A stretch of DNA of 7,309 nt from JBFIHZ01 sp041601535 (GTDB lineage: Bacteria > Pseudomonadota > Gammaproteobacteria > Xanthomonadales > SZUA-36), in the NCBI GenBank assembly GCA_041601535.1, contig JBFIHZ010000203.1, positions 1 through 7,309 of the forward strand, in the 5' to 3' direction. The position numbers were made by a program, and so were the translations under genes. Of this stretch, positions 1 to 5,370 are shown piece by piece; position 1 is the stretch's first letter, and every line of letters starts with the position of its first letter. Under the pieces are notes generated by a model, which was not told the DNA's origin, did no database searches, and saw nothing but the letters and a program-made list of their open reading frames with translations.

Positions 1-60
1 CGCACCATCGGTATCATCAGCCTGTTGGCTGGCGCCGTACTGTTGCAGTTCATGCATTGA
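1..60 (+). CDS. DUF2065 (YjeT-like) small membrane protein, C-terminal fragment
   Basis: Frame 1 is open from the window edge to a TGA at 58-60 and encodes RTIGIISLLAGAVLLQFMH. This is a hydrophobic segment starting with Arg-Thr-Ile-Gly and ending in a short polar tail, which fits the last transmembrane helix of the small two-helix DUF2065 (E. coli YjeT) family. Family knowledge supports the position: yjeT-like genes sit between hflC and purA in many gammaproteobacteria, and purA follows here after 60 nt. Only 19 residues are visible, so the identity leans on context. The family has no established biochemical function. In some relatives hisZ lies between this gene and purA; it is absent here. 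Confidence 0.65.
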   Translation, partial: RTIGIISLLAGAVLLQFMH

Positions 61-79
61 TTTTTAAGCTTTGTGATGC

Positions 80-103
80 CGCGCGCTGCACCGCAGCGAC
101 GCG
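80..103 (+). other. Stem-loop between the DUF2065 gene and purA
   Basis: Positions 80-89 can pair with 93-103 (ten base pairs, one bulged A at 99, loop ACC at 90-92). The stem ends 17 nt before the chosen purA start and is followed only by CTTTGAG, so it is not a convincing intrinsic terminator. It could be a leaky terminator of the upstream gene, a processing site, or a fold in the purA leader. It also covers the bases just after the upstream in-frame GTG (73) and ATG (76), which makes those poorer start candidates. No PurR-like operator was recognised here. Confidence 0.35.
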
Positions 104-120
104 CCTTTGAGATTGGAAAG

Positions 121-1413
121 ATGAATAAAAGTATCGTCGTGCTGGGCACCCAATGGGGGGATGAGGGTAAAGGCAAAATCGTGGATCTGCTGAGTCATGA
201 CGCAGATGCCGTGGTGCGCTTTCAGGGCGGGCACAACGCCGGACATACCCTGGTGATTGACGGCGACAAGACGGTTTTGCACCTGATCCCTGCCGGCATT
301 CTCCAGCCAAACGTGGAGTGCCTGATCGGCAACGGGGTGGTGCTGTCGCTAAAGGCGCTGAAAAAGGAAATTGAGGAACTGGAGGCGCGTGGTGTCGATG
401 TGCTCTCGCGCATGCGCATCTCACCGGCCTGTGCCATCATCATGCCGTATCACGAGTTGCTGGACCGGGCGCGTGAACAGGCACGGGGCGACAAGGCCAT
501 AGGCACCACCTGCCGTGGCATCGGGCCGGCTTACGAGGACAAGGTGGCGCGGCGCGGACTGCGTACCACGGACTTGCTGGATGCGGGCAGCCTGACCGAC
601 AAGGTAGCCCACGTGCTCGATTTTCATAATTTTGTCTTGTCACAACGCTTCGGCGTGGACCCCCTGCCGTTGCAGCAGGTGGTGGACGAGGCATTGGCGC
701 TGGGTGAGTATTTTGCTTCCACGGTCAGCGACGTCAGCCGCCGGGTGTTCGAGCTTCGCGCGCAAGGCAAACGCATCATGTTTGAAGGCGCGCAGGGCAG
801 TTTGCTGGACATCGATCATGGCACCTATCCCTACGTGACTTCATCCAATACCACGGTGGGCGGCGTATGTACCGGTGCCGGCGTAGGCCCCAGTGCCATT
901 GATTACGTGCTGGGCATTACCAAGGCATATACCACGCGGGTAGGCGGTGGGCCGTTCCCGACCGAGCTGTTTGACGATACCGGCAAGCACCTGGCCAAGA
1001 AGGGTGATGAATTCGGCGCCACCACCGGGCGTCCACGGCGCTGTGGCTGGCTGGATGCCGTGGCCTTGCGCCGCATGGTGGAACTCAACGGCGTAAGTGG
1101 ACTGTGTGTGACCAAGCTGGATGTACTGGACGGCCTGGATGAACTGAAGGTCTGTACCGCCTACCGCCTGGGTGGCGAAACCCTGCAAGCAACGCCCCTG
1201 TCCGCCGATGACTGGGCGAATATCCAGCCGGTTTACAGCAGTTTTCCGGGGTGGCAGGAATCATCCCGCGGGGCGACGACACTGGACCAGTTGCCCGCCA
1301 ATGCGCGCAGCTACCTGGATGCGATGGAAAGCCTGGTCGGTGCGCCGGTGCACCTGATTTCAACCGGCCCGGACCGCAACGAAAATATCGTAAATCAATA
1401 CCCGTTCAGCTGA
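121..1413 (+). CDS. purA: Adenylosuccinate synthetase
   Basis: Cytoplasmic enzyme that joins IMP and aspartate using GTP to form adenylosuccinate, the committed step to AMP. The 430-residue product is close to the 432 of E. coli PurA. The N-terminus carries the P-loop-like active-site motif QWGDEGKGK (residues 11-19), with catalytic Asp14 and His42 in QGGHNAGHT. The second family signature GIGPAYEDKVARRG lies at residues 133-146, and the C-terminal STGPDRNENI block is present. I chose ATG 121 (MNKSIVVLGTQWG) because family members begin a few residues before the first strand. The in-frame GTG 73 and ATG 76 would add 15-16 atypical residues read from a stem-loop. The ribosome binding site is weak (GAG at 108-110, GGA at 115-117). 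It follows the DUF2065 gene by 60 nt and ends at a terminator shared with the convergent tRNA-Leu gene. Confidence 0.97.
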   Translation: MNKSIVVLGTQWGDEGKGKIVDLLSHDADAVVRFQGGHNAGHTLVIDGDKTVLHLIPAGILQPNVECLIGNGVVLSLKALKKEIEELEARGVDVLSRMRISPACAIIMPYHELLDRAREQARGDKAIGTTCRGIGPAYEDKVARRGLRTTDLLDAGSLTDKVAHVLDFHNFVLSQRFGVDPLPLQQVVDEALALGEYFASTVSDVSRRVFELRAQGKRIMFEGAQGSLLDIDHGTYPYVTSSNTTVGGVCTGAGVGPSAIDYVLGITKAYTTRVGGGPFPTELFDDTGKHLAKKGDEFGATTGRPRRCGWLDAVALRRMVELNGVSGLCVTKLDVLDGLDELKVCTAYRLGGETLQATPLSADDWANIQPVYSSFPGWQESSRGATTLDQLPANARSYLDAMESLVGAPVHLISTGPDRNENIVNQYPFS

Positions 1414-1428
1414 GCGGCGAAGGCCGCT
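1413..1428 (+). other. Hairpin overlapping the purA stop codon
   Basis: AGCGGC (1413-1418) pairs with GCCGCT (1423-1428) around a GAAG tetraloop, starting on the last base of the purA TGA. No T-run follows, so it is not a terminator by itself. With the stronger palindrome 15 nt downstream it forms a tandem 3' structure that may stabilise the purA mRNA end. Confidence 0.4.
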
Positions 1429-1435
1429 TCGACCC

Positions 1436-1474
1436 AATAAAAAGGGCCCCGCTAGCGGGGCCCTGGTTCTTATT
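1436..1474. terminator. Bidirectional intrinsic terminator between purA and tRNA-Leu
   Basis: Positions 1443-1464 form a perfect 22-nt palindrome (nine-bp GC-rich stem around loop CTAG). On the plus strand it is followed by the T-rich stretch TTCTTATTATT (1467-1477), serving purA. On the minus strand it is followed by TTTTTATT (complement of 1436-1443), serving the tRNA transcript, which is the better T-tract. The placement between two convergent genes fits a shared terminator. Confidence 0.88.
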
Positions 1475-1513
1475 ATTATGGGTACTCGATCAATTCGGGT
1501 ACATCTTGGAAAT

Positions 1514-1600
1514 TGGTGCCCAGGAGAGGACTTGAACCTCCACTACCTTTCGATAACTAGCACCTGAAGCTAGCGCGTCTACCAATTCCGCCACCTGGGC
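1514..1600 (-). tRNA. tRNA-Leu, anticodon CAG
   Basis: Read on the minus strand, the 87-nt gene folds as a class II tRNA. The acceptor arm is GCCCAGG (1600-1594) paired with CCTGGGC (1524-1518), with discriminator A at 1517 and an encoded CCA at 1516-1514. The D-arm carries the leucine-type GGAATTGGTAGACGC segment. The anticodon stem CTAGC/GCTAG encloses loop TTCAGGT, giving anticodon CAG (complement of 1564-1566), which reads CUG codons. The long variable arm has a TATC/GGTA stem with a GAAA loop, and the T-arm is GGAGG-TTCAAGT-CCTCT. It closely resembles E. coli tRNA-Leu(CAG). It is transcribed against purA, has its own promoter at 1677-1705, and ends at the bidirectional terminator. CUG is frequent in the coding regions here, so this is likely a major leucine tRNA. 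Confidence 0.97.
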
Positions 1601-1604
1601 AAAA

Positions 1605-1630
1605 GGCAGAGGTAAGGGGGAACCTCTGCC
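1605..1630 (-). repeat. tRNA-proximal leader hairpin (copy 2 of a tandem hairpin)
   Basis: On the minus strand GGCAGAGGT (1630-1622) pairs perfectly with ACCTCTGCC (1613-1605) around the eight-base loop TCCCCCTT (1621-1614). Four T residues (1604-1601) follow, directly before the first base of the tRNA at 1600. Its core AGGTTCCCCCTTACCT (1625-1610) is identical to that of the neighbouring hairpin. A GC-rich stem followed by TTTT resembles a weak intrinsic terminator, which would be odd immediately upstream of a tRNA. It could instead act as an RNase landing or processing structure. Confidence 0.8.
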
Positions 1631-1639
1631 TAGGGGGTT

Positions 1640-1669
1640 GGTTCGAAGGTAAGGGGGAACCTGCGAACC
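1640..1669 (-). repeat. Promoter-proximal leader hairpin (copy 1 of a tandem hairpin)
   Basis: On the minus strand GGTTCGCAGGT (1669-1659) pairs with ACCTTCGAACC (1650-1640), ten of eleven positions matching (mismatch 1663/1646), around loop TCCCCCTT (1658-1651). Its core AGGTTCCCCCTTACCT (1662-1647) repeats exactly 37 nt away in the second hairpin, while the outer arms differ in sequence but still pair. It begins at about the predicted transcription start of the tRNA promoter, so the leader RNA would open with this structure. Confidence 0.8.
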
Positions 1670-1676
1670 GGTGCGT

Positions 1677-1705
1677 ACTGTAGTGATTTGGATCTGTTGT
1701 GTCAA
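1677..1705 (-). promoter_or_regulatory. Sigma70-type promoter for tRNA-Leu
   Basis: Minus-strand -35 TTGACA (complement of 1700-1705, perfect consensus) and -10 TACAGT (complement of 1677-1682) are separated by exactly 17 bp. An AT-rich stretch (TATTTTGTA, complement of 1706-1714) lies just upstream and could act as an UP element. The bases after the -10 (ACGCACC, 1676-1670) are GC-rich, the kind of discriminator seen at stringently controlled stable-RNA promoters. The start is predicted near 1669-1672, giving a leader of about 70 nt before the tRNA. Confidence 0.88.
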
Positions 1706-1731
1706 TACAAAATACCAGATTCCTGTCACTT

Positions 1732-1746
1732 GCCCGGTCACCGGGC
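1732..1746. promoter_or_regulatory. Palindrome between the divergent tRNA-Leu and rnr promoters
   Basis: GCCCGGT (1732-1738) and ACCGGGC (1740-1746) are perfect inverted arms around one central base. The site lies between the minus-strand tRNA promoter and the rnr -10, about 60-75 bp upstream of the predicted tRNA start and about 50 bp upstream of the predicted rnr start. It could be a dimeric regulator operator. No regulator is recognised from the sequence and short GC palindromes do arise by chance. Confidence 0.3.
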
Positions 1747-1783
1747 CCAGGCTGAATCGGACCGGTGGATAAATAATTCACGC

Positions 1784-1789
1784 TACAAT
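1784..1789 (+). promoter_or_regulatory. Putative -10 element of the rnr operon promoter
   Basis: TACAAT matches the -10 consensus at five of six positions. It would start transcription near 1796, about 37 nt before rnr. No good -35 box is seen at 16-18 bp spacing (the sequence there is around GACCGGTG), and there is no TG extension. The promoter is therefore either activator-dependent or not this one. Confidence 0.4.
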
Positions 1790-1816
1790 GCATAACGCTA
1801 ACAGACGAATAAACAT

Positions 1817-1843
1817 ATGAGTAAATACAAACATGACCAATGA
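1817..1843 (+). other. Eight-codon ORF overlapping the rnr start
   Basis: ATG at 1817 opens a frame MSKYKHDQ that stops at TGA 1841-1843, running past the rnr ATG at 1833 in another frame. It has no strong Shine-Dalgarno sequence. It could be an upstream reading frame affecting rnr translation. Alternatively it may be the remnant of an older rnr start: many RNase R proteins begin with Met-Ser-Lys followed by basic residues, and a one-base change here would join the two frames. It may also be chance. Confidence 0.3.
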
Positions 1844-3998
1844 TCGAAAACCGTCAGACACCACGCCGGGCCGAGGCCATATCAATGCCGAGGCACCCGA
1901 CCGTCAGGCCATACTTGATCTGTTGGAAGATCAGGGCAAGCCTCTGAAACGAAAAGAAATACTTTCCCGGTTGGGGGTGGAGTCCGAAGACAGCCGTGAA
2001 ATCATGCGGCGCCGTCTGCAAGCCATGCTGCGCGACGGTCAACTGGTCAAGAACCGGCGCAATGCCTACGGCTTGCCGGAACGCATGGATCTGGTGCGTG
2101 GCCGCGTCAGCGCCCACCGCGACGGCTTTGGCTTTGTCATCCCCGAAAATGGTGAATCTGACCTGTACCTGTCGCCGCGGCAAATGCGCCAGGTGCTGGA
2201 CGGCGACCGCGTTCTGGCCTGCATCACCGGCGTCGATGAGCGTGGCCGGCGCGAAGGTGCCATCACCGAAGTGCTGGAACGGGCACATACCCGGCTGGTG
2301 GGACGGTTTGTGCAGGAAAGCGGTGTGGCACTGGTGACCCCGGATGATCCGCGCCTGACCCAGGATGTGCTGATCCCGCTGGACGATACCGCTGGCGCCC
2401 AGCCGGGGCAGGTGGTGGTGGCGGAAATCGTCAAGCCGCCCGGCGAACGCAATCCGCCGCTGGGCCGCATCGTTGAGATTCTGGGTGAAAGCGGTGCGCC
2501 GGGGATGGCAACCGAAATTGCCATCCGGAATTTCGATCTGCCGCACGAATGGCCGCAAGGGGTCGAGCAGGCGGCGAAGGCCTTTGGCAACAAGATTGAC
2601 CAGGCCATGACCGAGGGCCGGCGGGACTTGCGCGATCTGCCACTGGTGACCATTGATGGTGCAGATGCCCGCGATTTTGACGATGCGGTATACGCTGAGC
2701 GGCGCAAGAATGGCTGGCGGCTGGTGGTGGCTATCGCCGACGTGGCCAGCTATGTCACGCCGGACAGCATGCTGGATGAAGAAGCGCTGCGCCGCGCTAC
2801 CTCGGTGTACTTCCCCGGGCGGGTCATTCCGATGCTGCCCGAAGCGCTGTCCAATGGCCTGTGCTCGCTGAAACCCGATGAAGACCGCTTGTGCCTGGTG
2901 TGCGACATGTCCATCAACGATGAAGGCAAGGTCACGCGCTCGCGCTTTGACCGCGCCGTGATGCGCTCGCAGATGCGACTGACCTACAATGAAGTGTGGA
3001 AATGGCTGGTCAGTGGCAGTGCGGAAATCCGTCCGGGCGAACAGCAGGTTTCAGCCTCGCTGCGCGACCTGTACAGCCTGTACAAGGCCCTGCGCAAGGC
3101 ACGCCGCAAGCGCGGTGCGATTGATTTTGAAAGCAATGCGGTCAGCTTCGTGTTCGATGAGCGCGGCGCGGTCGCGGACATCGTGCCGTATGAACGCAAT
3201 GATGCCCATATGCTGATCGAAGAGTGCATGATCAGCGCCAACGTTGAGGCAGCCAATTTCCTGCTGCAGCACAACATACCGGCGCCGTTCCGTACCCATG
3301 AACCGCCGCCCGAAGACCGGGTGCTGAAACTGGAACAGTTCCTGAGCGGGCTGGGTATTCGCAAAACCTGGAAAACGCGCCCGGAGCCCAAGGACTTTGA
3401 ACAGATCGTGCAGCAGATCAAGGGCCGCGATGACGAAGATCTGATCATGGCCGTGCTGTTGCGCACCCAAAGCCTGGCCATATACCAGGAGGCCAATGGC
3501 GGCCATTTCGGCCTGGCACTGACGGCTTATGCCCATTTCACCTCACCCATACGCCGCTATCCCGATTTGCTGCTCCACCGGGCCATTCACCATGTGCTGG
3601 AACATCGCAGCAGCAAGGGTTACCGTTACTCGGAAAAGGACATCGTCAAACTAAGCGATCATTGTTCACATTGCTCGCGCCGGGCCGAGGAAGCGGAACG
3701 CTCGGTGGATGAACGGCTGAAAGGCTATTTCATGGAACAGCATGTGGGCGATGAGTTCAGCGGCCAGGTGACCGGTGTAACTTCGTTCGGGCTGTTCGTG
3801 GAACTGACACGCACGGGTGTCAGTGGCCTGGTGCACATCACGGCCTTGCCCAATGACTATTATCATTTTGACCCGGTGGTGCACCGCCTGACCGGCGACC
3901 GCTCCGGGCGGGTTTATCAGCTGGCGCAGAAAGTAACGGTACGGGTCATGGCAGTAAACGTGGATGATCGTAAAGTGGATTTCGAACTGGTGAAATAA
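1833..3998 (+). CDS. rnr: Ribonuclease R (3'-5' exoribonuclease, RNase II family)
   Basis: Processive hydrolytic exonuclease that degrades structured RNA, including rRNA fragments and mRNA. The 721 residues show, in order, an N-terminal helix-turn-helix-like region (about 23-83), two cold-shock-like OB domains (about 85-215), the RNB catalytic domain (about 265-590) and an S1 domain (about 640-718). The catalytic motif TIDGADARDFDDAV supplies Asp275, Asp281, Asp283 and Asp284. The family signature around HFTSPIRRYPDLLLHRAI is at 568-585. E. coli RNase R has 813 residues; the difference is mainly its lysine-rich C-terminal tail, missing here because the protein stops three residues after the last S1 strand. 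ATG 1833 is the most upstream in-frame start, though its ribosome binding site is poor. The stop shares one base with the rlmB start (TAATG), indicating coupling. Confidence 0.97.
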   Translation: MTNDRKPSDTTPGRGHINAEAPDRQAILDLLEDQGKPLKRKEILSRLGVESEDSREIMRRRLQAMLRDGQLVKNRRNAYGLPERMDLVRGRVSAHRDGFGFVIPENGESDLYLSPRQMRQVLDGDRVLACITGVDERGRREGAITEVLERAHTRLVGRFVQESGVALVTPDDPRLTQDVLIPLDDTAGAQPGQVVVAEIVKPPGERNPPLGRIVEILGESGAPGMATEIAIRNFDLPHEWPQGVEQAAKAFGNKIDQAMTEGRRDLRDLPLVTIDGADARDFDDAVYAERRKNGWRLVVAIADVASYVTPDSMLDEEALRRATSVYFPGRVIPMLPEALSNGLCSLKPDEDRLCLVCDMSINDEGKVTRSRFDRAVMRSQMRLTYNEVWKWLVSGSAEIRPGEQQVSASLRDLYSLYKALRKARRKRGAIDFESNAVSFVFDERGAVADIVPYERNDAHMLIEECMISANVEAANFLLQHNIPAPFRTHEPPPEDRVLKLEQFLSGLGIRKTWKTRPEPKDFEQIVQQIKGRDDEDLIMAVLLRTQSLAIYQEANGGHFGLALTAYAHFTSPIRRYPDLLLHRAIHHVLEHRSSKGYRYSEKDIVKLSDHCSHCSRRAEEAERSVDERLKGYFMEQHVGDEFSGQVTGVTSFGLFVELTRTGVSGLVHITALPNDYYHFDPVVHRLTGDRSGRVYQLAQKVTVRVMAVNVDDRKVDFELVK

Positions 3999-4750
3999 TG
4001 GCTCATGCCGAATCCCAGCTGCTGATTGGCATCCATCCGGTAAGCGCGGCGCTGGAATCAGCCCCGCGCCAGCTGACGCAGTTGCTGATCGCTGCCGAGG
4101 CGCAAAACCCACGTATCCGCGACCTGGAGCAACGCGCTGGCGCATTGGGCGTGCCGGTGCGGCACCTGCCACGAAAACAGCTGGACCAGCGCTGCCAGGG
4201 AGAACGCCACCAGGATGTGATGGCGGAATTCCAGGCCCTGAATATCCATGCCGAAAAAGACCTGCAGCAGTTGCTGGACGCGATTGAAGGCACGCCGCTG
4301 GTACTGGTGCTTGATGGCGTGCAGGATCCGCACAACCTCGGCGCCTGCCTGCGCACCGCGGAGGCAGCCGGTGTGCACCTGGTGATCCTGCCCAAGGACC
4401 GCGCGGCTTCGCTGTCGCCGGTGGCCAGGCGGGCCGCCTGCGGCGCTGCCGAGGTACTGGATATCGTGTTTGTGACCAACCTGGCGCGTGTATTGCGCCA
4501 GTTGAAACAACACGGCATCTGGCTGGCCGGGGCCGCGGATCAGGCAGAACAGGAAATTTACGACGTCGGCCTGGACGGACCGTTGGCACTGGTGATGGGC
4601 AACGAGGGCAAGGGCCTGCGCCGGCTCACCGCGGAATTGTGTGATTACCACGTGCGCATCCCAATGCATGGCAGCGTGAGCAGCCTGAACGTATCAGTAG
4701 CCACGGCCATCTGCATATACGAAATCGTCCGGCAGAGGAGGGCATCATGA
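3998..4750 (+). CDS. rlmB: 23S rRNA (guanosine-2251-2'-O)-methyltransferase RlmB
   Basis: SPOUT/TrmH-family enzyme that methylates the 2'-OH of G2251 in the 23S rRNA P-loop using S-adenosylmethionine. At 250 residues it is near E. coli RlmB (243). The N-terminal substrate-binding domain starts LLIGIHPVSAALE. The SPOUT motifs follow: DGVQDPHNLGACLRTAEAAG (106-125, with Asn113 and Arg119), VMGNEGKGLRRL (from about 200, with Glu203) and IPMHGSVSSLNVSVAT (221-236, with Asn231), which forms the trefoil-knot cofactor site. The linker motif, usually HQGV or HQGI, reads HQDV here. The start ATG overlaps the rnr stop by one base and has GGTGA at 3989-3993 as a modest ribosome binding site. The 3' end overlaps the next gene by four bases. 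The pairing rnr-rlmB is widely conserved. Confidence 0.97.
   Translation: MAHAESQLLIGIHPVSAALESAPRQLTQLLIAAEAQNPRIRDLEQRAGALGVPVRHLPRKQLDQRCQGERHQDVMAEFQALNIHAEKDLQQLLDAIEGTPLVLVLDGVQDPHNLGACLRTAEAAGVHLVILPKDRAASLSPVARRAACGAAEVLDIVFVTNLARVLRQLKQHGIWLAGAADQAEQEIYDVGLDGPLALVMGNEGKGLRRLTAELCDYHVRIPMHGSVSSLNVSVATAICIYEIVRQRRAS
4737..4741 (+). promoter_or_regulatory. Shine-Dalgarno site for the deaminase gene
   Basis: GGAGG, within AGAGGAGGG (4734-4742), lies five bases before ATG 4747 and inside the end of rlmB. It is the strongest ribosome binding site in the window and fixes the start of the downstream gene. Confidence 0.85.
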
Positions 4751-5337
4751 ATTTGCATCATCACATCAATCTGGCCCTGCCATCCTGGGTGGATGGGTTT
4801 GTCGGGCACTGGCTGAATCAGCGCGGCGCCACGCTGGATACGGTGGAACACCGCATGCAACTGGCCATTGCGCTGTCGGCGGAAAACATCCGGCGCGAAA
4901 CCGGCGGCCCGTTCGGCGCGGTGGTGGTGCAGGAGGAAAGCGGCCGCCTGGCAGGGGTCGGGATCAACCTGGTCACCTCGCTGCAGGCCTCCATCGCACA
5001 CGCGGAAATCATCGCGCTCAGCCTGGCACAGGTGGCGGTGGAGTCCTGGAACCTGGGCAGCGCGGGGCGCATGCAACTGGTGACGTCCTGTGAACCCTGC
5101 GCCATGTGTTTTGGAGCGGTGCCGTGGTCGGGCGTGAGCAGCGTGGTGTGCGGCGCACGCAAGCAGGACGCCGAGGCCGCCGGATTTGATGAAGGTGACA
5201 AGCCGCAGAACTGGCCGGTGACGCTGGAGCAGCGTGGCATCCAGGTCAGGCTGGACGTGATGCGTGACGAGGCCGCGCGGGTGTTACGTGACTATGCCGC
5301 TGGGGCCGGAACCATATATCACCCCGGAACGGATTGA
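4747..5337 (+). CDS. Zinc-dependent nucleobase/nucleoside deaminase (CDA fold, guanine-deaminase-like)
   Basis: The 196-residue protein has the zinc motifs of the cytidine deaminase superfamily: HAE with ligand His85 and proton-shuttle Glu87, and SCEPCAMC with ligands Cys118 and Cys121. It also has the GGPFGAVVV strand seen in guanine deaminases and TadA-like proteins. The stretch after the cysteines (FGAVPWSGVSSVVCGA, then DAEAAGFDEG) resembles Bacillus-type GuaD more than TadA, so deamination of guanine or another free base or nucleoside is likely. The exact substrate cannot be read from sequence. The first 45 residues form a longer N-terminal lead than in TadA. It starts at an ATGA overlap with rlmB behind a strong Shine-Dalgarno, so it is the third gene of the rnr operon. 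It converges on the yedJ-like gene, with 30 nt between stops. Confidence 0.88.
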   Translation: MNLHHHINLALPSWVDGFVGHWLNQRGATLDTVEHRMQLAIALSAENIRRETGGPFGAVVVQEESGRLAGVGINLVTSLQASIAHAEIIALSLAQVAVESWNLGSAGRMQLVTSCEPCAMCFGAVPWSGVSSVVCGARKQDAEAAGFDEGDKPQNWPVTLEQRGIQVRLDVMRDEAARVLRDYAAGAGTIYHPGTD

Positions 5338-5352
5338 GGCGCAGTTGATGCG

Positions 5353-5370
5353 TGGGGCCCGGCGGCCCTA
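5353..5370. terminator. Hairpin at the junction of two convergent operons
   Basis: Positions 5353-5359 can pair with 5364-5370 (seven pairs including one G-T) around loop CGGC, spanning the gap between the deaminase stop (5337) and the yedJ-like stop (5368-5370). No T-tract follows on either strand, so intrinsic termination is doubtful. It is the only structure seen in a 30-nt convergent gap, where transcripts must otherwise end by Rho or collision. Confidence 0.3.

Noticed and set aside
73..120. N-terminal extension of PurA from GTG 73 or ATG 76
   Set aside because: The added residues do not resemble the family's N-terminus, and the region forms a stem-loop; ATG 121 gives the usual length.
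1514..1600. tRNA-Leu as a phage or island attachment site
   Set aside because: No integrase gene and no duplicated tRNA 3' segment were seen in the window; both sides are conserved housekeeping genes.
1640..1669. Possible tRNA remnant, because GGTTCGAA resembles a T-loop
   Set aside because: No acceptor, D-arm or anticodon arm can be built around it; it is better explained as a hairpin of the tRNA-Leu leader.
1605..1669. CRISPR-like or mobile-element repeats
   Set aside because: Only two copies, 37 nt apart and inside a predicted tRNA leader, with no spacers, cas genes, transposase or target duplication nearby.
1490..1793. Minus-strand reading frames across the tRNA-Leu gene (83 and 78 codons)
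   Set aside because: They run through the tRNA itself; the peptide containing VAELVDALASGA is the usual spurious translation of a leucine tRNA gene.
1854..2558. 234-codon minus-strand frame opposite rnr
   Set aside because: It lies wholly within the well-supported rnr gene, shows no domain or motif, and is typical of antisense frames in GC-rich genes.
3666..4589. 307-codon minus-strand frame across the rnr-rlmB junction
   Set aside because: Pro/Arg-rich low-complexity product opposite two conserved genes; a shadow frame of GC-rich coding DNA.
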